Shown: positions 1 to 6,243, numbered from the stretch's first letter. The stretch is DNA of 6,243 bases from Verrucomicrobia bacterium UBA1263 (GCA_002308515.1 DBVN01000082.1:2749-8991); one strand, 5' to 3'. Notes: generated from the letters alone by a model not told the origin. A program made the numbers and translations.

Positions 1-3000
1 ACGGTTTCCGCACCTCTCACGAAGTTTCTAAGGTAGAGGTCATTCCCGAAGAGGTCATGCGCGAGATGATCAACGATGAATTCGTTATCGCTCACCGCAA
101 ACGCGCTCTGAACCCGGATCATCCCAGCATCCACGGCACCGCGCAGAATCCTGACGTTTTCTTCCAGGCGCGCGAAGCCTCCAATCCTTATTACAACGCC
201 TGCCCGGCCATCGTCCAGAAATACATGGACAAACTGGCCAAGCTGACAGGCCGTCAATACAAGCTCTTTGAATACGTCGGCGCTCCCGACGCGGAGAACG
301 TCCTCATCCTGATGGGTTCCGGCTGTGAAGTCGCCCACGAGGCTCTGAACGCTCTGAACGCCAAAGGCGCCAAGCTCGGTCTGCTGAAGGTCCGTCTGTA
401 TCGTCCGTTCAGCGCGTGCGATTTCGTTGCCGCTCTGCCGGAAACGACCAAGAGGATCGCCGTTCTGGACCGCTGCAAGGAACCCGGTGCCACCGGTGAA
501 CCTCTCTTCCAGGATGTCGTCTGCGCCATCGCCGAAACGATCGCCGCCGGCTGCACTCACCTGAAGAACGGTATGCCGGTCATCATGGGCGGCCGCTATG
601 GTTTGGGTTCCAAGGATTTCACTCCTGCCCAGGTCAAGGCCGTTTATGACAATCTGGCCGCCGCCGCGCCGAAACTGAAATTCACGGTCGGCATCACCGA
701 TGATGTCACCAATCTGAGTCTGCCTGTGGATAAGCACTTCTCCACAGAATCCGACAATGTGACCCGCGCCATGTTCTACGGTCTGGGTTCCGACGGTACC
801 GTCGGTGCCAACAAGAACACCATCAAGATCATCGGCGAGGAACAGTATGCTCAGGGCTACTTTGTGTACGATTCCAAGAAGTCCGGTTCCATGACGGTCT
901 CTCATGTCCGTTTCAGCAAGGATCCGATCCGCTCCTCTTACCTCATCAGCAAGGCCAACTTTGTGGCCTGCCACCAGCCGACCTTCCCGGACCGCTACGA
1001 TATGTCCGCGAATCTGGTTCCCGGCGGCACACTGCTGATGAACACGCCGTTCAGCGCGGATAAAGTCTGGGATACACTCCCGGCTGTGACGCAGAAATCT
1101 TTGATCGACAAGAAAGCCAGGCTCTTCGTCATTGACGCGAACAAAGTCGCTCACGACACCGGCATGGGCAGCCGCATCAATACCATCATGCAGGTCTGCT
1201 TCTTTGCTCTGTCCGGCGTACTGCCCAAGGATGTCGCCATCGAGAAGATCAAGGCTTCCATCAAGAAGACCTACGGCAAGAAGGGTGACGATGTCGTCGC
1301 CAAGAACATCGCCGCCGTGGACAAGACTCTGGAATGTCTCTATGAAGTGACCATCCCGAACACCGTCGGCAATAAACAGCTGCTGTCTCCGGTCTCCGCG
1401 GATGCCACTGATTTCGTCAAGACTACGCTCGGTCCGATCATCGCCGGTTTCGGCGACGATATGCCCGTCAGCGCGTTCAAGGTGGTGGAAGACGGCTGCT
1501 TCCCGACCGACACGACCCGCTACGAAAAACGCGACCTGGCTCTGGAGATCCCGCAGTGGGATCCGGCCACTTGTATCCAGTGTCTCAAGTGCTCCACGAT
1601 CTGTCCGCACGCTGTCATCCGCGGCAAGATCTACGATCCGGCCGAGCTCAAGAACGCTCCGGCTACCTTCAAGAGCGCGGACTCCAAGGTACCCGAATTC
1701 AAAGGCAGCAAGTTCACTCTGCAGGTCTCCGTACACGACTGCACCGGCTGCGGTCTCTGCGTAGAAGTCTGCCCGGCCAAGAGCAAGACCGTGGAAGGCG
1801 CCAAGGCCATCAACATGGTGCCGCAAGTGCCGCTGCGTGAAAGTGAAGGCGCGAACTGGGACTTCTTCATGTCTCTGCCTGACACCGACCGCACCAAGAT
1901 CAAACCCACCATGCTGCGCCAGATGCAGACCATGCGTCCGCTCTTTGAGTTCTCCGGTGCCTGCGCCGGCTGCGGGGAAACTCCTTATGTCAAGATGCTC
2001 ACTCAGCTCTTTGGCGACCGCCTGCTGATCGCCAACGCTACAGGCTGCAGCTCCATCTACGGCGGCAACCTGCCCACCACTCCGTATGCCAAGAACAGCT
2101 GCGGACGCGGTCCGGCATGGGCCAACTCACTCTTTGAGGACAACGCCGAGTTCGGTCTGGGCTATCGTCTCTCTGTGGACAAACAGAACCAGTTCGCCAG
2201 GGAACTCCTTACCAAGATGGCTCCGGCTCTGGGTGAAGACCTGGTCAACGGCATCCTCAATGCCAGCCAGAAGACTGAAGCGGAGATCTCCGCTCAGCAG
2301 GCCCGCGTGGCTGATCTGAAGGCCAAACTGGCCGCCGACAGCTCCGCTGATGCCAAGATGCTCCTCTCCATCGCTGATTCACTGGTCAAACGCTCCATCT
2401 GGATCATCGGCGGTGACGGCTGGGCCTACGATATCGGTTACGGCGGGCTGGATCACATCCTGGCCTCCGGCAAGAATGTCAACATCCTTGTCCTCGATAC
2501 GGAAGTCTATTCCAACACAGGCGGTCAAAGCTCCAAGTCCACACCGAAAGGCGCTGTCGCCAAATTCGCGGCCGCGGGCAAGAAGCTCTGCAAGAAAGAT
2601 ATGGGTCTTATCGCCATGACCTACGGCAACGTCTATGTCGCCACGGTCTCCATGGGTGCCAATGACAACCAGGTCCTCAAGGCCATGGTCGAGGCCGAAG
2701 CCCATGACGGTGTCTCCATCATCATCGCTTACAGCCATTGTATCAATCACGGCATCAATATGCGTGACGGTGCCAAGCACCAAAAAGCTCTGGTCGATTC
2801 CGGTGCGCTCCTGCTCTACCGCTTCGATCCGAACCGCGTTGAAGCTGGTCAGAACCCGCTGCAGCTGGATTCTAAGCCGAATCCGGAAGCCGGCAGCCTG
2901 AATGACTTCTACGGCACTGAAAACCGCTTCAAGATGCTCCGCAAGAGCAACCCCGAAGCCGCTCAGAAACTGGTGGAAGAAGCCGCGGCCGATGCCGTCG

Positions 3001-3059
3001 CACGCTTCCAGAAGTACCAGTATCTGGCCGCTCAGCCTGTCGCCAAGAAAGAAGAATAA
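1..3059 (+). CDS. nifJ: Pyruvate:ferredoxin (flavodoxin) oxidoreductase, 5'-truncated by the window edge
   Basis: This homodimeric cytoplasmic enzyme oxidises pyruvate with CoA to acetyl-CoA and CO2, passing electrons through thiamine diphosphate and three [4Fe-4S] clusters to ferredoxin or flavodoxin. The reading frame is open from base 3, where it encodes the family motif GFRTSHEVSK, so the ATG at 57 is internal and roughly 160 residues are missing upstream. Numbering from that ATG: the central domain opens with GLGSDGTVGANKN at 242; the two-cluster ferredoxin domain has Cys 506/509/512/516 and 562/565/568/572; the proximal cluster ligands are Cys 636, 639, 664 and 895; the thiamine-diphosphate motif runs from GDG (786-788) to Asn820. 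The 25- and 231-residue gaps between 639, 664 and 895 match those I remember for the Desulfovibrio africanus enzyme. All expected ligands present in this portion are intact, and the C-terminus falls where expected for a protein of about 1,180 residues. Other 2-oxoacid oxidoreductases are less likely, given the single-chain architecture. Confidence 0.97.
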   Translation, partial: GFRTSHEVSKVEVIPEEVMREMINDEFVIAHRKRALNPDHPSIHGTAQNPDVFFQAREASNPYYNACPAIVQKYMDKLAKLTGRQYKLFEYVGAPDAENVLILMGSGCEVAHEALNALNAKGAKLGLLKVRLYRPFSACDFVAALPETTKRIAVLDRCKEPGATGEPLFQDVVCAIAETIAAGCTHLKNGMPVIMGGRYGLGSKDFTPAQVKAVYDNLAAAAPKLKFTVGITDDVTNLSLPVDKHFSTESDNVTRAMFYGLGSDGTVGANKNTIKIIGEEQYAQGYFVYDSKKSGSMTVSHVRFSKDPIRSSYLISKANFVACHQPTFPDRYDMSANLVPGGTLLMNTPFSADKVWDTLPAVTQKSLIDKKARLFVIDANKVAHDTGMGSRINTIMQVCFFALSGVLPKDVAIEKIKASIKKTYGKKGDDVVAKNIAAVDKTLECLYEVTIPNTVGNKQLLSPVSADATDFVKTTLGPIIAGFGDDMPVSAFKVVEDGCFPTDTTRYEKRDLALEIPQWDPATCIQCLKCSTICPHAVIRGKIYDPAELKNAPATFKSADSKVPEFKGSKFTLQVSVHDCTGCGLCVEVCPAKSKTVEGAKAINMVPQVPLRESEGANWDFFMSLPDTDRTKIKPTMLRQMQTMRPLFEFSGACAGCGETPYVKMLTQLFGDRLLIANATGCSSIYGGNLPTTPYAKNSCGRGPAWANSLFEDNAEFGLGYRLSVDKQNQFARELLTKMAPALGEDLVNGILNASQKTEAEISAQQARVADLKAKLAADSSADAKMLLSIADSLVKRSIWIIGGDGWAYDIGYGGLDHILASGKNVNILVLDTEVYSNTGGQSSKSTPKGAVAKFAAAGKKLCKKDMGLIAMTYGNVYVATVSMGANDNQVLKAMVEAEAHDGVSIIIAYSHCINHGINMRDGAKHQKALVDSGALLLYRFDPNRVEAGQNPLQLDSKPNPEAGSLNDFYGTENRFKMLRKSNPEAAQKLVEEAAADAVARFQKYQYLAAQPVAKKEE

Positions 3060-3066
3060 CCTTCTT

Positions 3067-3092
3067 TCAGACATGCGCCTAAGCGTGTCTGA
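3067..3092 (+). other. Stem-loop just after the nifJ stop codon
   Basis: An inverted repeat starts 7 bases after the nifJ stop. TCAGACATGC (3067-3076) pairs with GCGTGTCTGA (3083-3092), giving ten pairs with one G-T wobble around a six-base loop. No T-tract follows, so it is unlikely to terminate transcription alone. It may act as a 3'-end stabiliser of the nifJ mRNA ahead of the true terminator, or be a decayed terminator. The structure is read directly from the sequence; the role is inferred. Confidence 0.6.
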
Positions 3093-3109
3093 CAGGTAAA
3101 ACAACAAAG

Positions 3110-3141
3110 ATCCCCGGAGGCCGTTCCTTCGGGGATTTTTT
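3110..3141 (+). terminator. Rho-independent terminator of nifJ
   Basis: The arms ATCCCCGGAGG (3110-3120) and CCTTCGGGGAT (3126-3136) form an 11-pair stem with one G-T wobble and a five-base loop (CCGTT). A run of six T (3136-3141) follows immediately. A-rich sequence before the left arm can extend the stem into the T-tract. The site lies about 50 bases after the nifJ stop and separates that gene from the AT-rich block downstream. Confidence 0.93.
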
Positions 3142-3168
3142 GTCACAAACTTTTTAGAAAAATTTTCT

Positions 3169-3193
3169 TCCAATAGATCAAAATATCCAATAG
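3169..3193. repeat. Direct repeat TCCAATAG, two copies 17 bases apart
   Basis: TCCAATAG occurs at 3169-3176 and again at 3186-3193, start to start 17 bases, in the AT-rich leader 33-57 bases before the start codon of the Cys/His-repeat gene. Spacing of about one and a half helical turns is not ideal for two sites on one face of the DNA. It could be a regulator site or chance. No convincing promoter hexamer pair was found with it. Confidence 0.3.
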
Positions 3194-3225
3194 TCTTTTG
3201 GCTTAGGGTAAAGGCCCCAAGTATT

Positions 3226-3471
3226 ATGTCAAATTGCAGATATTGCGGAAGTACCACTTACGGCTCGTGTCCGCACAGCCCGTACAAGGTACACGAACAC
3301 ATCGAAGATGAAAGACGCTGCGAATTTTGCGGCAGCAGCACCTATGGTTCCTGTCCAAAAAGTCCCTTCGGGATACACCGCCACGGACATGGCGGCAATA
3401 AATGCGTCTGGTGCGGTTCCACTTCCATAGGAAGTTGTCCTAAAAGTCCCAACAAAATCCACGAAAGATAA
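3226..3471 (+). CDS. Small protein of three 28-residue Cys/His repeats, putative metal-binding
   Basis: This 81-residue protein consists almost wholly of three tandem units of the form C-x2-C-G-S-[ST]-x2-G-S-C-P-x-S-P-x3-H. The units begin at Cys4, Cys32 and Cys60, an exact 28-residue period. Each carries three cysteines and a histidine (4/7/15/23, 32/35/43/51, 60/63/71/79), which could hold one Zn2+ or Fe per unit. The linkers are charged or His/Gly-rich (HRHGHGGN between units 2 and 3). There is no signal peptide or membrane segment, so the protein is probably cytoplasmic. Its ATG lies 84 bases past the nifJ terminator; a weak AAAGG at 3210-3214 is the only Shine-Dalgarno-like sequence, and no other Met exists in the frame. 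The regular repeats and perfectly kept ligands argue for a real gene. I do not recognise an assigned function; nucleic-acid binding, metal storage or a structural role are all open. It ends 46 bases before the first prepilin gene with no terminator between. Confidence 0.85.
   Translation: MSNCRYCGSTTYGSCPHSPYKVHEHIEDERRCEFCGSSTYGSCPKSPFGIHRHGHGGNKCVWCGSTSIGSCPKSPNKIHER
3235..3468 (+). repeat. Three in-frame 84-base repeat units in the Cys/His-repeat gene
   Basis: Units lie at 3235-3318, 3319-3402 and 3403-3468, the last lacking the linker. They are conserved at the protein level (Cys, Gly-Ser, Cys-Pro, Ser-Pro and His positions), but codons differ between units. The repeats are therefore old enough to have diverged and are maintained by selection on the residues. 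Confidence 0.85.
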
Positions 3472-3517
3472 CCTGGAAGATAATGCGTTCGCAGGCACAC
3501 ATAAACCAAGTCCTGCC

Positions 3518-4357
3518 ATGAAAACAACCGCACATTCCAAAAGAACGACAGCGTTTACACTCGTTGAGCTGATTGTTTGTATTGTCTGTATTGTTGCACT
3601 ATTGCTTGTAATACTTCCTGCTTTAGTTCCCATCACCCCTATTCGTGCTAATAACGTTGCTTGTATGGGGAATTTAAAACAACTGGGATTAGCTGCAAGA
3701 GAGTATGCCCTTGACAATGAGGAGCGCTTCCCTTGGGGTGTCCCTGTTTCCGAAGGAGGAACAAAAGAACTGGCTGAACCTTTTCTTTCAGATGATCTTA
3801 CTCCTTCAATCTCCGCAAAGGAAATAAACTTAAATCAAATCCCGGATCTCACTGGCTGGTATCGGACAAACAATTTCTCAAAAGATTTAGCTTTTTCATA
3901 CCATTTCATTGTTTGCAGCAATGAATTAGAAGACTTTCGTCTGCTAAACTGTCCCTCAGATTTATCAATAAATAAAAAAATCATAAACTCTCAAGATATG
4001 CTTAAAGATCCAAATGGTGGAAGGTATAACATTTCCTATTTCATCAATTTGGAAATAGTCAATGATGCTCATACTCCCAAAGCCTTTCTCTTTGGTGACC
4101 GCAGTTTGTTCTGTTCCCGTTTGCCCGTAATGACAAACAGCGTCAATCCTATTCTTTTCCAGAGAGGCACTGAACCCGATCCAGAAAGCCTTTCAGATGT
4201 CCAATGGACCCCGGAACTTCATACTGACAGAGGAAACGTCACTTTCGCAGATGGTTCCGTGCAAAAAACAATCTTAAATACCAATCTCCAAAGTTATCTG
4301 GCTCAATCCAGCAACTCTTTTAACCGCATCGTGCTCCCCTTTGGCAAGAGACCTTAG
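3518..4357 (+). CDS. Prepilin-type protein with H-X9-DG C-terminal motif, copy 1
   Basis: This 279-residue protein has a type IV prepilin/pseudopilin N-terminus: a basic leader (KTTAHSKRTTA), a cleavage site before Phe13 with FTLVEL, the conserved Glu at mature position 5 (Glu17), and a hydrophobic helix to about residue 35. The next segment has Cys49-x-G-N-L-K-Q-L-G-L, then CPSD at 145-148, a GDR loop, and His235-x9-Asp245-Gly246, the hallmark of the PVC-expanded 'H-X9-DG' prepilin class. By family it is probably inner-membrane-inserted, processed by a prepilin peptidase, with its globular part outside; the exact role of the class is unknown. The residue before the cleavage site is Ala12, not the usual Gly. 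The start is supported because the downstream paralog begins with the same MKT…HSKR leader. No clear Shine-Dalgarno precedes it. It is AT-richer than nifJ. Confidence 0.9.
   Translation: MKTTAHSKRTTAFTLVELIVCIVCIVALLLVILPALVPITPIRANNVACMGNLKQLGLAAREYALDNEERFPWGVPVSEGGTKELAEPFLSDDLTPSISAKEINLNQIPDLTGWYRTNNFSKDLAFSYHFIVCSNELEDFRLLNCPSDLSINKKIINSQDMLKDPNGGRYNISYFINLEIVNDAHTPKAFLFGDRSLFCSRLPVMTNSVNPILFQRGTEPDPESLSDVQWTPELHTDRGNVTFADGSVQKTILNTNLQSYLAQSSNSFNRIVLPFGKRP
3748..3840 (+). repeat. 93-base block identical to 4591-4683 in the downstream paralog
   Basis: Read base by base, the two stretches have no mismatch and keep the same codon register (offset 843). They encode SEGGTKELAEPFL and the following segment to NLNQ-Ile. 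Sequence on both sides differs between the copies, including an immediate mismatch at each end. Confidence 0.92.
4074..4149 (+). repeat. 76-base block identical to 4959-5034 in the downstream paralog
   Basis: There is no mismatch across 76 bases at offset 885, the extra 42 bases reflecting a 14-codon length difference in the preceding variable region. The block encodes PKAFLFGDRSLFC and the residues to SVN-Pro. After it the copies continue to match closely, with mostly single-base differences, through the H-X9-DG motif. Confidence 0.92.
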
Positions 4358-4360
4358 TTT

Positions 4361-5239
4361 ATGAAAACAGTTACCCATTCCAAAAGAATCATAGCGTTTA
4401 CACTCGTTGAGCTGATCGTTTGTATCGTTTGTATTGTTGCACTATTGCTTGTAATACTTCCTGTTTTTAAATCGTGTACATATAAATTTCCTAAACGTAT
4501 TGTTTGTTTTGGAAATTTAAAACAGTTGGGATTAGCTGTATACACGTATGCCCTTGACAATGAGGAGCGCTATCCCTGGAATGTTCCTACTTCCGAAGGA
4601 GGAACAAAAGAACTGGCTGAACCTTTTCTTTCAGATGATCTTACTCCTTCAATCTCCGCAAAGGAAATAAACTTAAATCAAATACCGGATCCCGATGACT
4701 GGTATCGCAAAAATAATATCTCAAAAGATCAAACCTTTTCATACCATTTTGCATTTTTGACCAACACTCTTGATAAATATGATCGTTATTTTCCAAATTT
4801 CCAAAATAAAAAAACACATACTCCCATCATAACTTGTCCATGCGATTCGTTGATAAATAAAAAAATAAAAAGTTTTCAAGACCTAATCCAATCTCCAGAT
4901 GGCGGAAGATTCAATATTTCTTACTTTATCAATTTGGAAACAATCAATGATACTCATGCTCCCAAAGCCTTTCTCTTTGGTGACCGCAGTTTGTTCTGTT
5001 CCCGTTTGCCCGTAATGACAAACAGCGTCAATCCCATTCTTTTCCAGAGAGGTACTGAACCTGATCCGGAAAGCTTTTCAGATATCCAATTTACCCCAGA
5101 ACTTCATACTGACAGAGGAAATGTCACTTTCGCGGATGGTTCCGTGCAAACAATCTTAAATACCAATCTCCAAGCTCATCTGTCTCAATTCACCAACTCT
5201 TTCAACCGCATCGTGCTCCCTTTTGGCAAGAGACCTTAG
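4361..5239 (+). CDS. Prepilin-type protein with H-X9-DG C-terminal motif, copy 2
   Basis: This 292-residue tandem paralog of the preceding gene starts only 3 bases after its stop codon, so the two are almost certainly co-transcribed and perhaps translationally coupled; AAGAGA about 10 bases upstream is a weak ribosome site. Features match copy 1: basic leader, Ala12 then Phe13-TLVEL with Glu17, hydrophobic helix with Cys21 and Cys24, Cys49-F-G-N-L-K-Q-L-G-L, and His249-x9-Asp259-Gly260. The CPSD motif reads CPCD (159-162) here. The centre (about residues 109-199) is the divergent part, carrying 14 extra codons rich in Asn, Lys and aromatic residues. One codon (Lys in QKTILN of copy 1) is missing near the C-terminus. 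Both copies end in NSFNRIVLPFGKRP. As with copy 1, an envelope or secretion-linked pseudopilin role is inferred from the N-terminus; no partner assembly genes are present here. Confidence 0.9.
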   Translation: MKTVTHSKRIIAFTLVELIVCIVCIVALLLVILPVFKSCTYKFPKRIVCFGNLKQLGLAVYTYALDNEERYPWNVPTSEGGTKELAEPFLSDDLTPSISAKEINLNQIPDPDDWYRKNNISKDQTFSYHFAFLTNTLDKYDRYFPNFQNKKTHTPIITCPCDSLINKKIKSFQDLIQSPDGGRFNISYFINLETINDTHAPKAFLFGDRSLFCSRLPVMTNSVNPILFQRGTEPDPESFSDIQFTPELHTDRGNVTFADGSVQTILNTNLQAHLSQFTNSFNRIVLPFGKRP

Positions 5240-5261
5240 CACCGTTTTTATAAAAAAGCCG

Positions 5262-5299
5262 AAAATAAAAAAAGCCGCGTTCTGCGGCTCTTTTGTTTT
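5262..5299. terminator. Bidirectional intrinsic terminator between convergent genes
   Basis: AGCCGC (5273-5278) pairs with GCGGCT (5284-5289) around a five-base loop (GTTCT). On the plus strand the stem is followed by CTTTTGTTTT, suited to end the prepilin transcript. On the minus strand it is followed by seven T then ATTTT (complement of 5262-5273), an even better T-tract for the lipoprotein gene, whose stop lies 25 bases from the stem. One hairpin can thus serve both transcripts. Confidence 0.88.
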
Positions 5300-5313
5300 A
5301 TACAGCTTATCTG

Positions 5314-6243
5314 CTAAGACTCGCAGCGCAAGCTCAGATTTCGTGTCTGCAAGCTGACATCCAGCAGTCCCGGCACTTCCCAGCCCATGTTCATCCCGGT
5401 CAGGCGGATATCCTCCAGACTCTTGGTCTTTTGCATAAAGCCCTTCTTCTGGGCGATCGAAAAGGCTTCCTTCATCTGGGGCAGCAGATCCGCCTCCAGC
5501 GTGATCCATTTGCCGCCGTGTGCGGAATCCGGACAGACATCCTCATGCGCCAGAGTGCAGATAAACATCCCCGAACCGGCAAAATCCGCCGCCTCATAGC
5601 GGTCGGTCATCCATTCCCGGTTGTCATAGACCGGAACACCGAACCAGATCATCTCACCGTAGCCTTCCGACTTGCGGTTGGTATCCTGCAGGTAGAAGAA
5701 AACCTGATATTGAGCCGCGTGCTTGGTCTCGTCGAATTGTTTGGGTTTGTACAGTTTGGAAAAGAGCAGACGGGCTTCCAGATGGAAGTTCAGCGCGGTC
5801 AGATCCACCAAACGCGGTTTGGCCTCGATCGCCTGTTCCACCAGCAGATGCACCCAGGGTTCATCCCCGACACGGGGTGTTCCCTGATATTCCGTATTGC
5901 CAAGGACTTCCAAGATCAGATCCGATCTGGAATGTCCCGGTGTGTTCACCGTGACAGCTTTGCAGTCATTGCTGATCTGTGCCAAATCGCGGCTGGCCGT
6001 TCTCTGCATCCCGTTGGGGAAAAGCTTCTGGATCGTGTTCCACTGGGCCAGTTTCCAGATCGGCTTCGTCTCAAAGAAAGGACACCAGACCCCGTAATTG
6101 GAGGTACGCGCCTCCGGATCCACCAGCTGGAAACCTTTCAGGAAGTGCGGATCCGTGATCAGCTCCGCCTGGTCGGGCGTATTGGAGTATTTTACCACAC
6201 CCGGCTCCGGCTGAGGCTCGGTGCTGACACATCCGGCGAGCAT
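5314..6243 (-). CDS. Putative lipoprotein of unknown function, N-terminus cut by window edge
   Basis: The frame is open to the right edge of the window. The first visible residues, MLAGC, form a lipobox (L-A-G before Cys) at bases 6229-6240, so the visible Met is most likely inside a signal peptide whose true start lies beyond 6243. The cysteine would be lipidated after cleavage, leaving about 305 mature residues beginning VSTEPQPEPG, a Pro/Glu linker typical of surface-tethered lipoproteins. There is no Asp next to the Cys, which by the E. coli +2 rule favours the outer membrane. The remainder is globular, with many Trp and aromatic residues, Cys and His in its middle (ICTLAHEDVCPDSAHGGKW), and a C-terminal GWEVPGLLDV then RNLSL stretch that looks like beta-strands, perhaps of a sandwich fold; that fold is a guess. 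I do not recognise the family. GC content resembles nifJ, not the neighbouring AT-rich genes. It converges on the prepilin pair. Confidence 0.8.
   Translation of the reverse strand: MLAGCVSTEPQPEPGVVKYSNTPDQAELITDPHFLKGFQLVDPEARTSNYGVWCPFFETKPIWKLAQWNTIQKLFPNGMQRTASRDLAQISNDCKAVTVNTPGHSRSDLILEVLGNTEYQGTPRVGDEPWVHLLVEQAIEAKPRLVDLTALNFHLEARLLFSKLYKPKQFDETKHAAQYQVFFYLQDTNRKSEGYGEMIWFGVPVYDNREWMTDRYEAADFAGSGMFICTLAHEDVCPDSAHGGKWITLEADLLPQMKEAFSIAQKKGFMQKTKSLEDIRLTGMNMGWEVPGLLDVSLQTRNLSLRCES

Noticed and set aside
57..59. ATG at 57 as the true start of nifJ
   Set aside because: The same frame is open to the window edge and encodes the conserved family motif GFRTSHE before it, so this Met is internal.
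3198..3227. Promoter-like TTGGCT, 18 bases, TATTAT
   Set aside because: The -10-like hexamer overlaps the ATG at 3226, which would put transcription start inside the gene, and no later Met exists in that frame.
2379..3257. A 292-codon open frame on the minus strand across the nifJ 3' end
   Set aside because: It lies opposite strongly conserved nifJ codons, runs backward through the nifJ terminator, and its product shows no recognisable domain. It is a by-product of GC-rich codon bias.
3378..3395. Inverted repeat CCGCCA/TGGCGG within the Cys/His-repeat gene
   Set aside because: It is a six-pair stem inside coding sequence with no T-tract; it is explained by the codons of the His/Gly linker.
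3491..3516. GCAGG/CCTGC pairing just before the first prepilin start codon
   Set aside because: Only five pairs with a 16-base loop; too weak to call a regulatory structure.
3229..3717. A 162-codon minus-strand open frame opposite the Cys/His-repeat and first prepilin genes
   Set aside because: It covers two well-supported plus-strand genes and the gap between them; it has no family signature and its apparent composition mirrors the opposite coding strand.
3226..5239. Mobile element or CRISPR array in the AT-rich block
   Set aside because: No transposase, integrase, terminal inverted repeats or regularly spaced non-coding repeats were found. The repeats present are coding (28-residue units and paralogous genes).
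5156..5509. A 117-codon minus-strand open frame across the convergent junction
   Set aside because: It spans the bidirectional terminator and overlaps both the end of prepilin copy 2 and the lipoprotein gene in another frame.

Overview
The window looks like chromosomal DNA from an anaerobic or fermentative bacterium, most likely of the PVC superphylum (Lentisphaerota/Victivallales-like, or a relative such as Kiritimatiellota or Planctomycetota). The main clue is a pair of prepilin-type proteins ending in the H-X9-DG motif, a class heavily expanded in those phyla. The pyruvate:ferredoxin oxidoreductase fits a strict anaerobe. The taxonomic placement is an inference from gene families, not from a marker gene.

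Layout. (1) Positions 1-3059, plus strand: most of a pyruvate:ferredoxin (flavodoxin) oxidoreductase (nifJ/por), with its start lost beyond the left edge. It is followed by two consecutive hairpins, the second a strong intrinsic terminator. (2) Positions about 3142-5239, plus strand: a markedly AT-richer block. It holds an 81-residue protein made of three 28-residue Cys/His repeats, then two tandem paralogous prepilin-like genes separated by 3 bases. The three genes have no visible terminator between them and may be co-transcribed. (3) Positions 5273-5289: a hairpin with A/T tracts on both sides, able to terminate transcription from both directions between convergent genes. (4) Positions 5314-6243, minus strand: a putative lipoprotein of unknown function, cut by the right edge a few residues before its lipobox cysteine.

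How they work together. The oxidoreductase is a self-contained central-metabolism enzyme (pyruvate to acetyl-CoA, CO2 and reduced ferredoxin) and has no evident link to its neighbours. The most interesting part is the middle block. The two prepilin paralogs alternate between stretches identical at the nucleotide level (93 and 76 bases without a mismatch) and stretches that differ in sequence and length. This pattern suggests a recent duplication with gene conversion, or retained flanks around a diversifying centre. They sit just downstream of a small protein with three putative metal-binding knuckles. No mobile element, CRISPR array, tRNA or rRNA was seen.
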